Shown here in pieces: positions 51,509 through 63,894 of a stretch of DNA of 64,000 bases. The position numbers and the translations under genes are program-made. The notes beneath the pieces are model-generated. The model was given only the letters and a program-made list of their open reading frames with translations. It had not been told where the DNA came from and did no database searches. This DNA is from Micromonospora sp. C31 (GTDB lineage: Bacteria > Actinomycetota > Actinomycetes > Mycobacteriales > Micromonosporaceae), in NCBI RefSeq assembly GCF_018070575.1, contig NZ_JAGPXN010000008.1, forward strand, positions 62,001 through 126,000. The letters run 5' to 3'. Every line of letters starts with the position of its first letter. Positions within the stretch are counted from its first letter, which is position 1.

Positions 51509-52642
51509 ATGAAGTTCCGAGTGGAGCGCGACGCGCTCGCCGAGGCCGTGGCCTGGACCGCGAAGAGCCTGCCCAGCCGGCCGTCCGTACCGGTGCTCGC
51601 CGGCGTGATGCTGCGCGTCACCGACGGCAACCTGCAGGTCTCGGGCTTCGACTACGAGGTCTCCAGCCAGGTCACCGTCGAGGTGCAGGGGGACGCCGAC
51701 GGCGCCGCCCTGGTCTCCGGCCGGCTGCTGGCCGAGATCACCAAGGCGCTGCCCGCCAAGCCGGTGGACATCGCCGCCGTCGGCGCCCACCTCGAACTGG
51801 TCTGCGGCAGCGCCCGGTTCACCCTGCCCACCATGCCCGTCGAGGACTACCCGGCCCTGCCGGAGATGCCGGAGAGCGCCGGCACCATCGACGCCGCCGC
51901 CTTCGCCTCGGCGGTCGCCCAGGTCGCCGTGGCCGCCGGCCGCGACGAGACGCTGCCGATGATGACCGGCGTACGCATCGAGCTCTCCGGCGGCACGCTG
52001 GCCATGCTCGCCACCGACCGCTACCGGCTGGCCCTGCGCGAGATGGAGTGGCACCCGGACGACCCCGAGGTGAGCATCAACGCCCTCGTACCGGCCCGGA
52101 CCCTGCACGACACCGCCAAGGCACTCGGCCCGATCGGTGGCCAGGTCACCATGGCGCTCTCCCAGGGCGCGGCCGGCGAGGGGATGATCGGCTTCGCCGG
52201 CGGCACCCGGCGCACCACCAGCCGGCTGCTCGACGGGGCCAACTACCCGCCGGTGCGCTCGCTCTTCCCGGCCAGCCACAACGCCGACGCGCGGGTGGCT
52301 GTCAGCACCCTCATCGAGGTCGTCAAGCGCGTCGCCCTGGTGGCCGAGCGGACCACCCCGGTGCTGCTCAGCTTCAGCGCCGACGGCCTGGTGGTCGAGG
52401 CCGGCGGCACCGAGGAGGCGCGGGCCAGCGAGGCCATGGAGGCCACCTTCACGGGCGACGCGCTGACCATCGGCTTCAACCCCCAGTACCTGATCGACGG
52501 CCTGACCAACCTGGGGGCCCAGTTCGCCGTGCTCTCGTTCGTCGACGCCTTCAAGCCCGCGGTGATTTCGCCCGCCGGCGAGGATGGCGAGGTCATCCCC
52601 GGGTACCGGTACCTCATCATGCCGATCCGCGTCTCCCGCTGA
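51509..52642 (+). CDS. dnaN: DNA polymerase III beta subunit (sliding clamp)
   Basis: Protein of 377 residues that dimerises into the ring holding polymerase III on DNA. It starts [25 protein letters not shown] and contains [14 protein letters not shown] in the middle domain and the C-terminal [12 protein letters not shown] that lines the partner-binding pocket. The start ATG 51509 has GGAGG five bases upstream. The upstream frame from 51338 belongs to oriC and is not coding. Confidence 0.98.
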   Translation: MKFRVERDALAEAVAWTAKSLPSRPSVPVLAGVMLRVTDGNLQVSGFDYEVSSQVTVEVQGDADGAALVSGRLLAEITKALPAKPVDIAAVGAHLELVCGSARFTLPTMPVEDYPALPEMPESAGTIDAAAFASAVAQVAVAAGRDETLPMMTGVRIELSGGTLAMLATDRYRLALREMEWHPDDPEVSINALVPARTLHDTAKALGPIGGQVTMALSQGAAGEGMIGFAGGTRRTTSRLLDGANYPPVRSLFPASHNADARVAVSTLIEVVKRVALVAERTTPVLLSFSADGLVVEAGGTEEARASEAMEATFTGDALTIGFNPQYLIDGLTNLGAQFAVLSFVDAFKPAVISPAGEDGEVIPGYRYLIMPIRVSR

Positions 52643-52683
52643 TCGCACCCCGAGAAGACCCCGACGCACGGAGGTAGGAACAC

Positions 52684-53556
52684 ATGCAGCTCGGCCTGGT
52701 AGGGCTCGGCCGGATGGGCGGCAACATGCGCGAGCGGTTGCGCGCCGCCGGGCACGAGGTGGTCGGCTTCGACCACAACGCGGAGCTGAGCGATGTCGCG
52801 ACCCTGGCGGAGCTGGCGGCGAAGCTGGAGTCCCCGCGGGCGGTCTGGGTCATGGTTCCCGCCGGCGTCACCGACGCGACCATCGACGAGCTTGCCGACG
52901 TCCTCGGCGAGGGCGACATCATCATCGACGGCGGCAACTCCCGCTTCAGCGACGACGCCCCCCGCGCGGAGCGGCTGAACGAGCGCGGCATCGGCTACCT
53001 CGACGCCGGCGTCTCCGGCGGCGTCTGGGGCCGGCAGAACGGCTACGCGCTGATGGTCGGCGGCGCCCAGGAGCACGTCGACCGGCTGATGCCGATCTTC
53101 GAGTCGCTGAAGCCGGAGGGCGAGTTCGGCTTCGTGCACGCCGGGCCGGTCGGCGCCGGGCACTACGCCAAGATGGTGCACAACGGCATCGAGTACGGCC
53201 TCATGCACGCCTACGCCGAGGGCTACGAGCTGCTGGCCAAGTCCGAGCTGGTCACCAACGTGCCGGGGGTGTTCAAGTCCTGGCGCGAGGGCACCGTGGT
53301 CCGCTCCTGGCTGCTGGACCTGCTGGACCGGGCCCTCGACGAGGACCCGGAGCTGGCCGAGCTGAGCGGCTACACGGAGGACACGGGCGAGGGCCGCTGG
53401 ACGGTCGACGAGGCCGTCCGGCTGGCCGTGCCGCTGAACGTGATCACCGCCTCGCTCTTCGCCCGCTTCGCCTCCCGTCAGGACGACTCGCCGGCCATGA
53501 AGGCCGTCGCCGCGCTGCGCCAGCAGTTCGGCGGGCACGCCGTCCGCAAGCGCTGA
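52684..53556 (+). CDS. gnd: 6-phosphogluconate dehydrogenase, decarboxylating (short type)
   Basis: Protein of 290 residues, the short NAD-preferring type rather than the 470-residue enzyme. The Rossmann loop is [17 protein letters not shown]; other motifs are [26 protein letters not shown] and [16 protein letters not shown] (catalytic Lys). It makes ribulose-5-phosphate. GGAGG lies about eight bases before ATG 52684. Its place between dnaN and recF is typical of actinobacteria. Confidence 0.94.
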   Translation: MQLGLVGLGRMGGNMRERLRAAGHEVVGFDHNAELSDVATLAELAAKLESPRAVWVMVPAGVTDATIDELADVLGEGDIIIDGGNSRFSDDAPRAERLNERGIGYLDAGVSGGVWGRQNGYALMVGGAQEHVDRLMPIFESLKPEGEFGFVHAGPVGAGHYAKMVHNGIEYGLMHAYAEGYELLAKSELVTNVPGVFKSWREGTVVRSWLLDLLDRALDEDPELAELSGYTEDTGEGRWTVDEAVRLAVPLNVITASLFARFASRQDDSPAMKAVAALRQQFGGHAVRKR

Positions 53557-53573
53557 CCGGAATCCGCGCGCCT

Positions 53574-54707
53574 GTGTACGTCCGCCGGCTCGAACTGGTC
53601 GACTTCCGCTCGTACGAGCGGGTCGGCGTGGACCTGGAGCCGGGGGCGAACGTCCTGACCGGCGCCAACGGCGTCGGCAAGACGAACCTGGTCGAGGCGC
53701 TGGGCTACGTGGCGACCCTGGATTCGCACCGGGTCGCCACGGACGCCCCCCTCGTCCGGATGGGCGCCTCCTCGGCGGTGATCCGCTGCGCGGTCGTGCA
53801 CGAGGGCCGCGAGCTGCTGGTCGAGCTGGAGATCGTTCCGGGCAAGGCCAACCGGGCCCGGCTGGGACGGTCGCCGGCCCGCCGGGCCCGGGACGTACTC
53901 GGCGCGCTGCGGCTGGTGCTGTTCGCCCCGGAGGACCTGGAACTCGTCCGGGGCGACCCGGCCGAGCGCCGCCGCTACCTCGACGACCTGCTGGTCAGCC
54001 GCCAGCCCCGCTACGCCGGGGTGCGGGCCGACTACGAGCGCGTGGTCAAGCAGCGCAACGCCCTGCTGCGCACCGCGTACCTGGCCCGCAAGACGGGCGG
54101 GTCGCGGGGCGGGGACCTGTCGACCCTGGCGGTGTGGGACACCCACCTGGCCCGGCACGGCGCCGAACTGCTCGCCGGCCGGCTGGAGCTGGTCGCCGCG
54201 CTGGGCCCGCACGTGACGAAGGCGTACGACGCGGTGGCGGCGGGACGAGGGGCCGCCGGGATCGCGTACCGGCCGTCGGTGGAGCTGGTCGAGCCCACCA
54301 CCGACCGGGAGGCGTTGGCGGCCGCGCTCACCGCCGCGCTCGTCGAGTCCCGGACCGCCGAGGTGGAGCGGGGCACCACCCTGGTCGGCCCGCACCGCGA
54401 CGAGCTGGCGCTGACCCTGGGACCGCTGCCCGCCAAGGGCTACGCGAGCCACGGCGAGTCCTGGTCGTACGCCCTGGCCCTGCGGCTGGCCGGCTACGAC
54501 CTGCTGCGCTCCGACGGTATCGAGCCGGTGCTGGTGCTCGACGACGTCTTCGCCGAGCTGGACGCCGGTCGCCGGGAGCGGCTGGCGGAACTGGTCGGCG
54601 GGGCGAGCCAGCTGCTGGTGACGTGCGCGGTGGACGAGGACGTGCCGGCGTCCCTGCGCGGCACCCGCTACACGGTGGGCGAGGGGACGGTGCGGCGTGC
54701 CGGATGA
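53574..54707 (+). CDS. recF: DNA replication and repair protein RecF
   Basis: SMC-like ATPase of 377 residues for loading RecA at gaps. It has Walker [16 protein letters not shown] (about 31-45), the family segment [22 protein letters not shown], a signature [14 protein letters not shown] and Walker [14 protein letters not shown]. The start GTG 53574 ([11 protein letters not shown]) fits the family and follows gnd by 17 bases. No strong ribosome site is visible. It overlaps dciA by 11 bases. Confidence 0.96.
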   Translation: MYVRRLELVDFRSYERVGVDLEPGANVLTGANGVGKTNLVEALGYVATLDSHRVATDAPLVRMGASSAVIRCAVVHEGRELLVELEIVPGKANRARLGRSPARRARDVLGALRLVLFAPEDLELVRGDPAERRRYLDDLLVSRQPRYAGVRADYERVVKQRNALLRTAYLARKTGGSRGGDLSTLAVWDTHLARHGAELLAGRLELVAALGPHVTKAYDAVAAGRGAAGIAYRPSVELVEPTTDREALAAALTAALVESRTAEVERGTTLVGPHRDELALTLGPLPAKGYASHGESWSYALALRLAGYDLLRSDGIEPVLVLDDVFAELDAGRRERLAELVGGASQLLVTCAVDEDVPASLRGTRYTVGEGTVRRAG

Positions 54708-55332
54708 GCAGCTTCCGCCGGCCCGGCTCGGCCCGGGCCGGGCCGGCGGAAGAACCGGCGGGGACTCCGGCGACGCGGCCGGCGGTGGCCCGAAGGAAGG
54801 CGGCGACGCGGCTGCCGGGGCGAGTGGCCCGGAGCTGGCGCGGGCCGTACTGGATGCCGCGCGGGCCCGCCGTGAGTCGGCGGCCCGCACGCGTCGGCGC
54901 ACCCCCGGCGGGGGCGGCGGTGACGGCGAGGGCGGCCAGCGGCGCCTGCGCGGCTACTCCGGCCCGGGGCCGGACCCGCGCGATCCGCAGCCGCTCGGCG
55001 CGGTGCTCAACCGGCTCGTGAAGGCACGCGGCTGGCAGCAGCCGGCGGCCGAGGCGACGGTGTTCGGCGCCTGGGAGCGGGTGGTCGGCCCGGAGGTGGC
55101 CCAGCACAGCCGGCCGGTGAAGCTGGAGGACGGCGAGCTGACCGTGGAGGCCCGCTCGACCGCGTGGGCCACCCAGTTGCGGCTGCTGGCCGGCTCGCTG
55201 ATCAAGCAGATCGCCAGCGAGGTCGGTCACAACGTGGTGCGCAAGCTGCACATCCACGGCCCCGCCGCGCCGTCCTGGTCGAAGGGCCCGCGCCGGGTCC
55301 GTGGCCGCGGCCCCCGGGACACCTACGGCTGA
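54697..55332 (+). CDS. dciA: DUF721 protein, DciA-type helicase-loading factor
   Basis: Protein of 211 residues. The first 95 residues are disordered, Gly/Arg rich. The DUF721 domain follows (about 100-190): [41 protein letters not shown], then [28 protein letters not shown]721 proteins (DciA) are the helicase operators of bacteria without DnaC/DnaI loaders, and they interact with DnaB. The mycobacterial homologue (Rv0004) sits at the same place. GTG 54697 lies inside the recF end. Confidence 0.93.
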   Translation: MPDEQLPPARLGPGRAGGRTGGDSGDAAGGGPKEGGDAAAGASGPELARAVLDAARARRESAARTRRRTPGGGGGDGEGGQRRLRGYSGPGPDPRDPQPLGAVLNRLVKARGWQQPAAEATVFGAWERVVGPEVAQHSRPVKLEDGELTVEARSTAWATQLRLLAGSLIKQIASEVGHNVVRKLHIHGPAAPSWSKGPRRVRGRGPRDTYG

Positions 55333-55407
55333 CGTCCCCGCGCCTGGCCTCCGGTGACCCGGTCATGGACGCCGCCAACCGCCGGGCGGGCCCGCCGCCG
55401 CGAGGGC

Positions 55408-55962
55408 TCAGGCGTCGGCGTAGACGGCGAAGCCGCGGTCGGCGCAGCGTCGGTAGAAGGCGGCGAGCACGGCCAGCTCGGCGCAGGTGAAGTTCCACTG
55501 CGGCGGCTCGCCGCTCTCGTCGCGCAGCGCGTCCAGGCGGCTGTCGAGCCAACGCAGCTGCTGCTCGGCCAGCCGCCCGTCGGCGAGCAGCGAGCGCAGC
55601 ACCTGGCTCACCGAGTCGAAGGTGACGGCCTCACCGTGCGTGCGGTGGCCCGTCACGAACCGCTCGATGCCGCCCGCCACCCAGGAACAGCCGTCGGGGT
55701 CGATCACCGGATCCTCGTCCTCGGCCGCCGCGTCCGTGGCGTAGAGCACACCCTCCAGGCCGAGCAGCAGGTCGACCAGCTCGGTGTAGGCGGTCGCCCG
55801 CACCGTGCCGGTCTTGGCGATCAGCTCGGCGAGCGCCGCGGTGGGCGCGGAGATGCGGGGCATGTCGACGATGTCGCCGAAGTCGACGAACTCGGCCGGC
55901 GCGACCGGGTCGTAGAAGCGGCCGGTCCGCGGCCAATGCACCGCGACGTTGTCCAGCCCCAT
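55408..55962 (-). CDS. Hypothetical protein between dciA and gyrB
   Basis: Soluble protein of 184 residues I do not recognise. It has no membrane segment, signal peptide or known motif. It is mostly acidic helical sequence (ISAPTAALAELIAKTGTVRA, TAYTELVDLLLGLEG, VSQVLRSLLADGRL, NFTCAELAVLAAFYRR). A Trp lies near the N-terminus (VAVHWPRTGRFYDP) and another in CSWVAGGIERFV. ATG 55962 is preceded by GAGGTGA. It is transcribed against the surrounding replication genes; its counterpart position in mycobacteria is not occupied by a gene I know. Confidence 0.7.
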   Translation of the reverse strand: MGLDNVAVHWPRTGRFYDPVAPAEFVDFGDIVDMPRISAPTAALAELIAKTGTVRATAYTELVDLLLGLEGVLYATDAAAEDEDPVIDPDGCSWVAGGIERFVTGHRTHGEAVTFDSVSQVLRSLLADGRLAEQQLRWLDSRLDALRDESGEPPQWNFTCAELAVLAAFYRRCADRGFAVYADA

Positions 55963-58417
<2,455 letters not shown>

Positions 58418-58459
58418 CGGGTCCCGGCGGGGTGGCCGGCCATCCACCGGCCGGCCCGC

Positions 58460-58511
58460 CGATCCACAGAGTTATCCACAGCGCGGCCGGTATCCACAGC
58501 CGTTATCCACA
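58460..58511. other. DnaA-box-like group in the gyrB-gyrA gap
   Basis: Four boxes in the same orientation: CGATCCACA (58460-58468), TTATCCACA (58472-58480), GTATCCACA (58490-58498) and TTATCCACA (58503-58511). Two match the strong consensus TTATCCACA exactly. Confidence 0.75.
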
Positions 58512-58547
58512 GCACGAAAACGACTCTGAGTCTGATAAGGGTTAACA

Positions 58548-61500
58548 GTGACCGATATCCCCGAGTCCACACCCAACGAGCCCGAGCTCCCCGAGACCAT
58601 CGCCGCCGTCGTCGCGCACGACCGCATCGAACCGGTCGGGCTCGAGGTGGAGATGCAGCGCTCCTACCTCGACTACGCGATGAGCGTCATCGTCGGGCGG
58701 GCGCTGCCGGACGTCCGGGACGGGCTCAAGCCGGTCCACCGCAAGATCCTCTACGCCATGTTCGACTCCGGCTACCGGCCGGACCGGGGCTACGTGAAGT
58801 GCTCCCGCGTGGTCGGCGACGTGATGGGTCAGTTCCACCCGCACGGCGACTCGGCGATCTACGACGCGCTGGTCCGGATGGCGCAGCCCTGGTCGCTGCG
58901 CTACCCGCTGGTCGACGGTAACGGCAACTTCGGCTCGCCCGGAAACGATCCGGCTGCGGCTATGAGATATTGTCTGACCGGAGATGTCCGGATTCGTGTC
59001 GCCAGCGGTACTGTGCGAATCGGCGCCATCGTGCCCGGCGCGGCGCCGAGCAGCGAGACGGACATCGATCTCAAGGTCCGCGACCGCAACGGCGACCTGG
59101 TCCGCGCCTCGAAGTTCTTCCACTCCGGTGAGCACCCGACGCTGAAGCTGCGCACCCGCGAGGGGTACGAGCTGACCGGCACCCACAACCACCCGGTGCT
59201 CTGCCTGGTGGACGTGGCTGGCGTGCCGACCCTGCTGTGGAAGCTGCTGGCCGAGATCTCCCCGGGCGACCGGGCGGTGCTCCAGCGCACGGTGCCCGAC
59301 GAGATCGGCTACCCGATGCTGGAGCACGTCGAGGCGGCCGTCCTCGCCGGTGCCTTCGTCAGCGAAGGCTGGGTCTCGGAGGGGCGGGCGGGCTTCAACA
59401 ACGTCGACCGCGAGTTCTTCGTCCGGGTCCTCGCGGCCTACGACCTGGCCGTGGGGGGCCAGCGGTACGTCAGCCAGCGCACCATCGCCTCCGGCAGCCT
59501 GCTGCACGAGCTCGACGTCCAGAACCTCTCCGCCCTTCGGAAGAGCCTCCTTGGCGAGCTGGTCGGCGCGCGCAGCGCCGCCAAGTTCGTGCCCGAGTTC
59601 GTCTGGCAGGGGCCGGCGGCGGTCAAGCGGGCCTTCCTCCAGGCGCTCTTCGAGGGCGACGGCTCCTCGTCGCTGCTGCCGCGCAACACCATCCAGATCT
59701 CGTACTCGACCCGGAGCGAGCGGCTGGCCCGCGAGGTCCAGCAGCTGCTGCTGGAGTTCGGCGTCGTCAGCCGGCAGTGCCAGTACGACAATGGCGAGAT
59801 CAAGGTCGTGGTGACCAACCGTCGCGACGCACGCATCTTCGCCGCCCAGGTCGGCTTCCTCGGCCGTAAACAGGCCAAGCTGGAGTCCGAGCTGGCGTCG
59901 GTCCCGGCGACCAGCACGGCGCTCTCCGGCGACCACGTGCCGCTGGTGGGTGACTTCATCCGGGAGCACGGCGCGACGCGCTGGACGGAGCAGGACTGGC
60001 TGCGCCGGCACAACGTCGACCGGATCGAGCGCTGGGAGCGGGACCGGGACGAGATCGCCGCGCGGATCACCGAGACCGAGGTGCTCGACGTGGTCGAGCC
60101 GCTGGTCGACGGCCGCTTCTACTACGCCGAGGTCGCCGACGTCGTCGACGCGGGCGTCCAGCCGGTCTACAGCATCCGGGTGGACACCGACGACCACTCG
60201 TTCGTCTCCGACGGATTCGTCAGCCACAACACCGAGTGCAAGCTCGACCCGCTGGCCATGGAGATGCTGCGGGACATCGACGAGGACACCGTCGATCTCC
60301 AGGACAACTACGACGGCCGGGCCAAGGAGCCCACTATCCTGCCGTCGCGGATTCCGAACCTGCTGGTCAACGGCTCCGAGGGCATCGCGGTCGGCATGGC
60401 CACCAAGATCCCGCCGCACAACCTGCGCGAGATCGGCGCGGCGGTGCAGTGGTGCCTGGAGCACCCGGAGGAGGACGAGGCCACCACCCTCGACGCGCTG
60501 CTGCAGATCGTCAAGGGGCCCGACTTCCCCACCCACGGCCTGATCGTGGGCACGCAGGCGATCCAGGACGCGTACCGCACCGGGCGTGGGTCGATCCGGA
60601 TGCGGGCCGTGGTGGAGGTCGAGGAGGACAAGCGGGGTCGTCCCTGCCTGGTCGTCAGCGAGCTGCCCTACCAGGTCAACCCGGACAACCTGGCCGAGCG
60701 GATCGCCGAGCTGATCAAGGAGGGCAAGCTCGCCGGCATCGCCGACATCCGCGACGAGTCCTCCGGGCGTACGGGCATGCGGATCGTGCTCGTGCTCAAG
60801 CGCGACGCGGTCGCCAAGGTGGTGCTGAACAACCTCTACAAGCACACCCAGCTCCAGGAGACCTTCGGCGCCAACATGCTGGCGCTGGTCGACGGGGTGC
60901 CGCGCACGCTGAACCTGGCCCAGTTCATCCGCTACTACGTCGAGCACCAGATCGACGTGATCCGCCGGCGGACGGCGTTCCGGCTGCGCAAGGCGGAGGA
61001 GCGGGCGCACATCCTGCGCGGTCTGTCCAAGGCGCTGGACGCCCTGGACGAGGTGATCGCCCTGATCCGGCGCTCTCCCACGGTCGAGGACGCCCGGCAG
61101 GGTCTGATCCGGCTGCTGGAGATCGACGAGATCCAGGCGACCGCCATCCTCGACATGCAGCTGCGCCGGCTCGCCGCGCTGGAGCGGCAGCGGATCCTCG
61201 ACGACCTGACCAAGCTGGAAGTGGAGATCGCCGACCTCAAGGACATCCTCGCCAAGCCCGAGCGGCAGCGCAGGATCGTGTCGGAGGAACTGGGCGAGAT
61301 CGTCGCCAAGTGGGGCGACGAACGGCGCACCAAGATCGTGCCGTTCGAGGGCGAGGTCTCCATGGAGGACCTCATCGCCCGCGAGGACGTGGTGGTCACG
61401 ATCACCCGTACGGGCTACGCGAAGCGGACCAAGGTCGACCTCTACCGGTCCCAGCGGCGCGGCGGCAAGGGAGTGAGCGGGGCGACGCTGCGGCAGGACG

Positions 61501-62327
61501 ACATCGTCAGCCACTTCTTCGTATGCTCGACGCACGACTGGATGCTCTTCTTCACCAACAAGGGGCGCGTCTACCGGGCGAAGGCATACGAGCTGCCCGA
61601 GGCCAGTAGGGTGGCCAAGGGCCAGCACGTGGCCAACCTGCTCGCGTTCCAGCCCGACGAGCAGATCGCGCAGATCATCGAGATTCCGAACTACCAGGTG
61701 GCCCCCTACCTGGTACTTGCCACGAAGAACGGCCTGGTGAAGAAGACTCGGCTCGAGGAGTTCGACTCCCCCCGGTCCGGCGGCATCATCGCGATCAACC
61801 TGCGCGACGAGGACGAGCTGGTCGGGGCGGCGCTGGTTGCGCCGGAGGAGGATCTGCTGCTGGTTTCGAAGAACGCGCAGGCGATCCGGTTCAACGCCAG
61901 CGACGAGGCGCTGCGCCCGATGGGGCGGGCCACCTCGGGCGTGATCGGCATGCGCTTCAGCGAGGAGGACGTCCTGCTGGCCATGGAGGTCGTCCGCGAA
62001 GGGCTGGACGTCCTGGTGGCCACGAACGGGGGATACGCGAAACGCACCCCGATCGAGGAATACCCCGTGCAGGGCCGGGGAGGTAAGGGCGTGCTGACTG
62101 CGAAGATCACCGAGCGGCGCGGTGGTCTGGTCGGTGCGGTGGTGATCGACCCGGACGACGAGCTGTTCGCGATCACCAGCAACGGTGGTGTCATCCGGAC
62201 TCCGGTGAAGCCTGTACGCCGTACGCGTGACCGGAACACAATGGGGGTCAAGCTGATGGACCTTCCGGATGGCGTGACTATCGTGGCGATTGCTCGCAAT
62301 GCCGACGAGCCTGACGAACAGGACTAG
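58548..62327 (+). CDS. gyrA: DNA gyrase subunit A with intein
   Basis: Precursor of 1259 residues; without the 420-residue intein it is 839 residues, normal for GyrA. The N-terminal part has [20 protein letters not shown] and the quinolone region [19 protein letters not shown]. The catalytic Tyr141 (AAAMRY) lies directly before the intein; [12 protein letters not shown] continues. The GyrA-box [12 protein letters not shown] lies in the C-terminal beta-pinwheel, which has repeats like [20 protein letters not shown]. The start is GTG 58548 with AAGG upstream. The catalytic residue is unusable unless the intein is removed. Confidence 0.97.
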   Translation: MTDIPESTPNEPELPETIAAVVAHDRIEPVGLEVEMQRSYLDYAMSVIVGRALPDVRDGLKPVHRKILYAMFDSGYRPDRGYVKCSRVVGDVMGQFHPHGDSAIYDALVRMAQPWSLRYPLVDGNGNFGSPGNDPAAAMRYCLTGDVRIRVASGTVRIGAIVPGAAPSSETDIDLKVRDRNGDLVRASKFFHSGEHPTLKLRTREGYELTGTHNHPVLCLVDVAGVPTLLWKLLAEISPGDRAVLQRTVPDEIGYPMLEHVEAAVLAGAFVSEGWVSEGRAGFNNVDREFFVRVLAAYDLAVGGQRYVSQRTIASGSLLHELDVQNLSALRKSLLGELVGARSAAKFVPEFVWQGPAAVKRAFLQALFEGDGSSSLLPRNTIQISYSTRSERLAREVQQLLLEFGVVSRQCQYDNGEIKVVVTNRRDARIFAAQVGFLGRKQAKLESELASVPATSTALSGDHVPLVGDFIREHGATRWTEQDWLRRHNVDRIERWERDRDEIAARITETEVLDVVEPLVDGRFYYAEVADVVDAGVQPVYSIRVDTDDHSFVSDGFVSHNTECKLDPLAMEMLRDIDEDTVDLQDNYDGRAKEPTILPSRIPNLLVNGSEGIAVGMATKIPPHNLREIGAAVQWCLEHPEEDEATTLDALLQIVKGPDFPTHGLIVGTQAIQDAYRTGRGSIRMRAVVEVEEDKRGRPCLVVSELPYQVNPDNLAERIAELIKEGKLAGIADIRDESSGRTGMRIVLVLKRDAVAKVVLNNLYKHTQLQETFGANMLALVDGVPRTLNLAQFIRYYVEHQIDVIRRRTAFRLRKAEERAHILRGLSKALDALDEVIALIRRSPTVEDARQGLIRLLEIDEIQATAILDMQLRRLAALERQRILDDLTKLEVEIADLKDILAKPERQRRIVSEELGEIVAKWGDERRTKIVPFEGEVSMEDLIAREDVVVTITRTGYAKRTKVDLYRSQRRGGKGVSGATLRQDDIVSHFFVCSTHDWMLFFTNKGRVYRAKAYELPEASRVAKGQHVANLLAFQPDEQIAQIIEIPNYQVAPYLVLATKNGLVKKTRLEEFDSPRSGGIIAINLRDEDELVGAALVAPEEDLLLVSKNAQAIRFNASDEALRPMGRATSGVIGMRFSEEDVLLAMEVVREGLDVLVATNGGYAKRTPIEEYPVQGRGGKGVLTAKITERRGGLVGAVVIDPDDELFAITSNGGVIRTPVKPVRRTRDRNTMGVKLMDLPDGVTIVAIARNADEPDEQD
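58971..60230 (+). mobile_element. GyrA intein with LAGLIDADG endonuclease
   Basis: Intein of 420 residues (142-561 of the precursor), inserted after the catalytic Tyr. It starts CLTGDVRIR and ends SDGFVSHN before Thr+1 (TECK), the same place as the mycobacterial GyrA inteins. Block B is [12 protein letters not shown], block F is [12 protein letters not shown]. It has two endonuclease helices, [11 protein letters not shown] and [12 protein letters not shown], whereas the well-known mini-intein of Mycobacterium xenopi lacks them. Splicing residues (Cys1, TxxH, His-Asn, Thr+1) are all present. Confidence 0.96.
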
Positions 62328-62331
62328 TTGA

Positions 62332-63243
62332 ATGACGGAGACACAGGCGAAGTCGGGGAACACGGGGACCTCGGCCACCCCGGTCGACGAGGAGGCCGCG
62401 AAGAGCGGCACACCAGCGACCGGCCGCGCGGCCGTGGGTCGGGCGACCGTCCCCGCCGACGCGCCTGCCCCGAAATTCACCCGGGCTCCCGGAATGACAC
62501 CGCCTCCGGACAAGCCCTCGGAGGACGGCGACGCCGGGGACCGGACGGAAGCGGTGGGGGTCGACAAGCCGGCCTCGGCCACCAAGCCGGCCGCCGCCCC
62601 CGCACCGACGACGACGCAGCCGCTGAAGGTCGGTGCGGCCCAGTCGAGCGGCAGCACCGGGACATTGCCGCGGATCACGGGCGCCACCGGCACCCAGCCC
62701 CGCGTCACGGGCACCGCGAAGCCCCAGTCGGACGGCGGCCCGACCGGTGCCGGCCGCCCCGCCAACGGGGGCGGTCTGCCGCCGGGGATCAGCGGCGCCG
62801 CAGCCGTCGGGGCGGCACGCGTGGGTGACGCGGTACGCGCCGCGCGTACGTCGGTCAGCTCGGCCGCGTCGCGCGGGCCGCGCCGGGCCCGGCTGAACCT
62901 GAAGCGGATCGACCCCTGGTCCGTCATGAAGTTCGCGTTCGCGGTTTCGGTGGTGCTCTTCATCGTCGTGGTGGTGGCCACCTCGGTGCTCTACCTGGCC
63001 CTCGACGCGATGGGCGTGTTCACCAGCGTCAACGACAGCCTGACCGATCTGGTCAGCGCGGGCGGCGGCCAGAGCACCAGCGGCTTCCAGATCACCGCCA
63101 AGGGCGTGATCCTCAGCTCGGCGCTGATCGGCCTGGTCAACGTCGTGCTGTTCACGGCGCTCGCCACGCTCGGGGCGTTCGTCTACAACGTCTGCGCGGA
63201 CCTGGTCGGCGGCATCGAGCTGACCCTCGCCGAGCGCGACTGA
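62332..63243 (+). CDS. DUF3566 membrane protein
   Basis: Protein of 303 residues. A Pro/Ala/Thr-rich disordered tail covers about residues 1-185; the DUF3566 domain follows with two membrane helices (FAFAVSVVLFIVVVVATSVLY and the FTALATLGAFVYNVCADL segment) joined by an extracellular loop. It corresponds to mycobacterial Rv0007, directly after gyrA. The ATG lies four bases after the gyrA stop. Its function is unknown; some homologues take part in cell-envelope growth at the pole. Confidence 0.88.
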   Translation: MTETQAKSGNTGTSATPVDEEAAKSGTPATGRAAVGRATVPADAPAPKFTRAPGMTPPPDKPSEDGDAGDRTEAVGVDKPASATKPAAAPAPTTTQPLKVGAAQSSGSTGTLPRITGATGTQPRVTGTAKPQSDGGPTGAGRPANGGGLPPGISGAAAVGAARVGDAVRAARTSVSSAASRGPRRARLNLKRIDPWSVMKFAFAVSVVLFIVVVVATSVLYLALDAMGVFTSVNDSLTDLVSAGGGQSTSGFQITAKGVILSSALIGLVNVVLFTALATLGAFVYNVCADLVGGIELTLAERD

Positions 63244-63252
63244 ACCACCCTT

Positions 63253-63291
63253 GGAAGCCGGGGCACCGCCGAGCGCGGAGCCCCGGCTTCC
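63253..63291 (+). terminator. Terminator of the gyrase transcript
   Basis: A perfect 12-bp stem (GGAAGCCGGGGC / GCCCCGGCTTCC) with a 15-nt loop lies nine bases after the DUF3566 gene stop. Confidence 0.8.
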
Positions 63292-63432
63292 GGGCATTCC
63301 GAGGCCCGTCATCGAGCGGCACGGACGGCGTAATCGGCTGGGCCGAGCGGGAGGCCTCCGGTAGGTTCGGAGGCGACGGCAACGCCCGAACGACGCGACG
63401 GCCCCCGATTTGGGGCCGGACGGACGGATGGG

Positions 63433-63438
63433 TTAACC
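63433..63438 (+). promoter_or_regulatory. -10-like element for tRNA-Ile
   Basis: TAACCT fits TANNNT and lies 16 bases before the 5' end of tRNA-Ile. Confidence 0.45.
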
Positions 63439-63454
63439 TTGCTCGTCGCCACGC

Positions 63455-63528
63455 GGGGCTATAGCTCAGTCGGTTAGAGCGCAGAGCTGATAACTCTGAG
63501 GTCGCTGGTTCGATTCCAGCTAGCCCCA
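63455..63528 (+). tRNA. ileT: tRNA-Ile (anticodon GAT)
   Basis: 74-base cloverleaf with acceptor GGGGCTA/TAGCCCC, D arm GCTC...GAGC, anticodon stem CAGAG/CTCTG with GAT at 63489-63491, and T arm GCTGG-TTCGATT-CCAGC. The encoded 3' end is A followed by CC, so the final A of CCA must be added. Its position before tRNA-Ala matches mycobacteria. Confidence 0.97.
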
Positions 63529-63570
63529 CCGCACATCGTCCGACGGCAGTCGAGCGCGAGGGTAGGCATC

Positions 63571-63699
63571 ATGTTCAAGAAGCTTCTGATCCTGGCCGGT
63601 GTCGTCGGTGTGGCAGCCGTGGTGGCCAGGAAGGTCAAGGCTTCCAACGACGAGCGCGCCCTGTGGCACGAGGCGACCACCGCGCCCGACCTGCGCTGA
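63571..63699 (+). CDS. DLW-39 family small protein
   Basis: Short gene of 42 residues between the two tRNAs: MFKKLLILAGVVGVAAVVAR as a membrane-spanning N-terminus, then a charged end with NDERALWHEATTAPDLR. The Leu-Trp motif near the C-terminus and the location fit the DLW-39 family, although Asp of DLW is Ala here. GAGGGTAGG precedes the ATG. The function is unknown. Confidence 0.8.
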   Translation: MFKKLLILAGVVGVAAVVARKVKASNDERALWHEATTAPDLR

Positions 63700-63740
63700 C
63701 CTCGCCGGCACTAGCCGGCACCGGCGGCGTTGTCCGCCCC

Positions 63741-63816
63741 GGGGCCCTAGCTCAACTGGCAGAGCACTGCCTTTGCAAGGCAGGGGTTAGGGGTTCGAGT
63801 CCCCTGGGCTCCACCA
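63741..63816 (+). tRNA. alaT: tRNA-Ala (anticodon TGC)
   Basis: 76 bases including encoded CCA (63814-63816). Acceptor GGGGCCC/GGGCTCC with one G-U pair, anticodon stem CTGCC/GGCAG with TGC at 63774-63776, T arm AGGGG-TTCGAGT-CCCCT. Confidence 0.97.
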
Positions 63817-63845
63817 ACATCGCCTCTGACCAGGCGATTCCTCAT

Positions 63846-63894
63846 CGCAAGATCAACGGGCACAAGCCGGGCGCAGGCTAGTTATGATCTTGCG
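63846..63894 (+). promoter_or_regulatory. Inverted repeat with embedded -10 element after tRNA-Ala
   Basis: CGCAAGATCA (63846-63855) and its exact complement TGATCTTGCG (63885-63894) are 29 bases apart. TATGAT (63883-63888) overlaps the right arm and would be a good -10 element for a transcript leaving the window. The rest, to 64000, has an open frame from ATG 63948 that is too short to judge. Confidence 0.5.

Noticed and set aside
58542..62981. Long open frame of 1479 codons antisense to gyrA
   Set aside because: Shadow of gyrA and the DUF3566 gene; Val/Leu/Asp/Gly-rich composition typical of the complementary strand.
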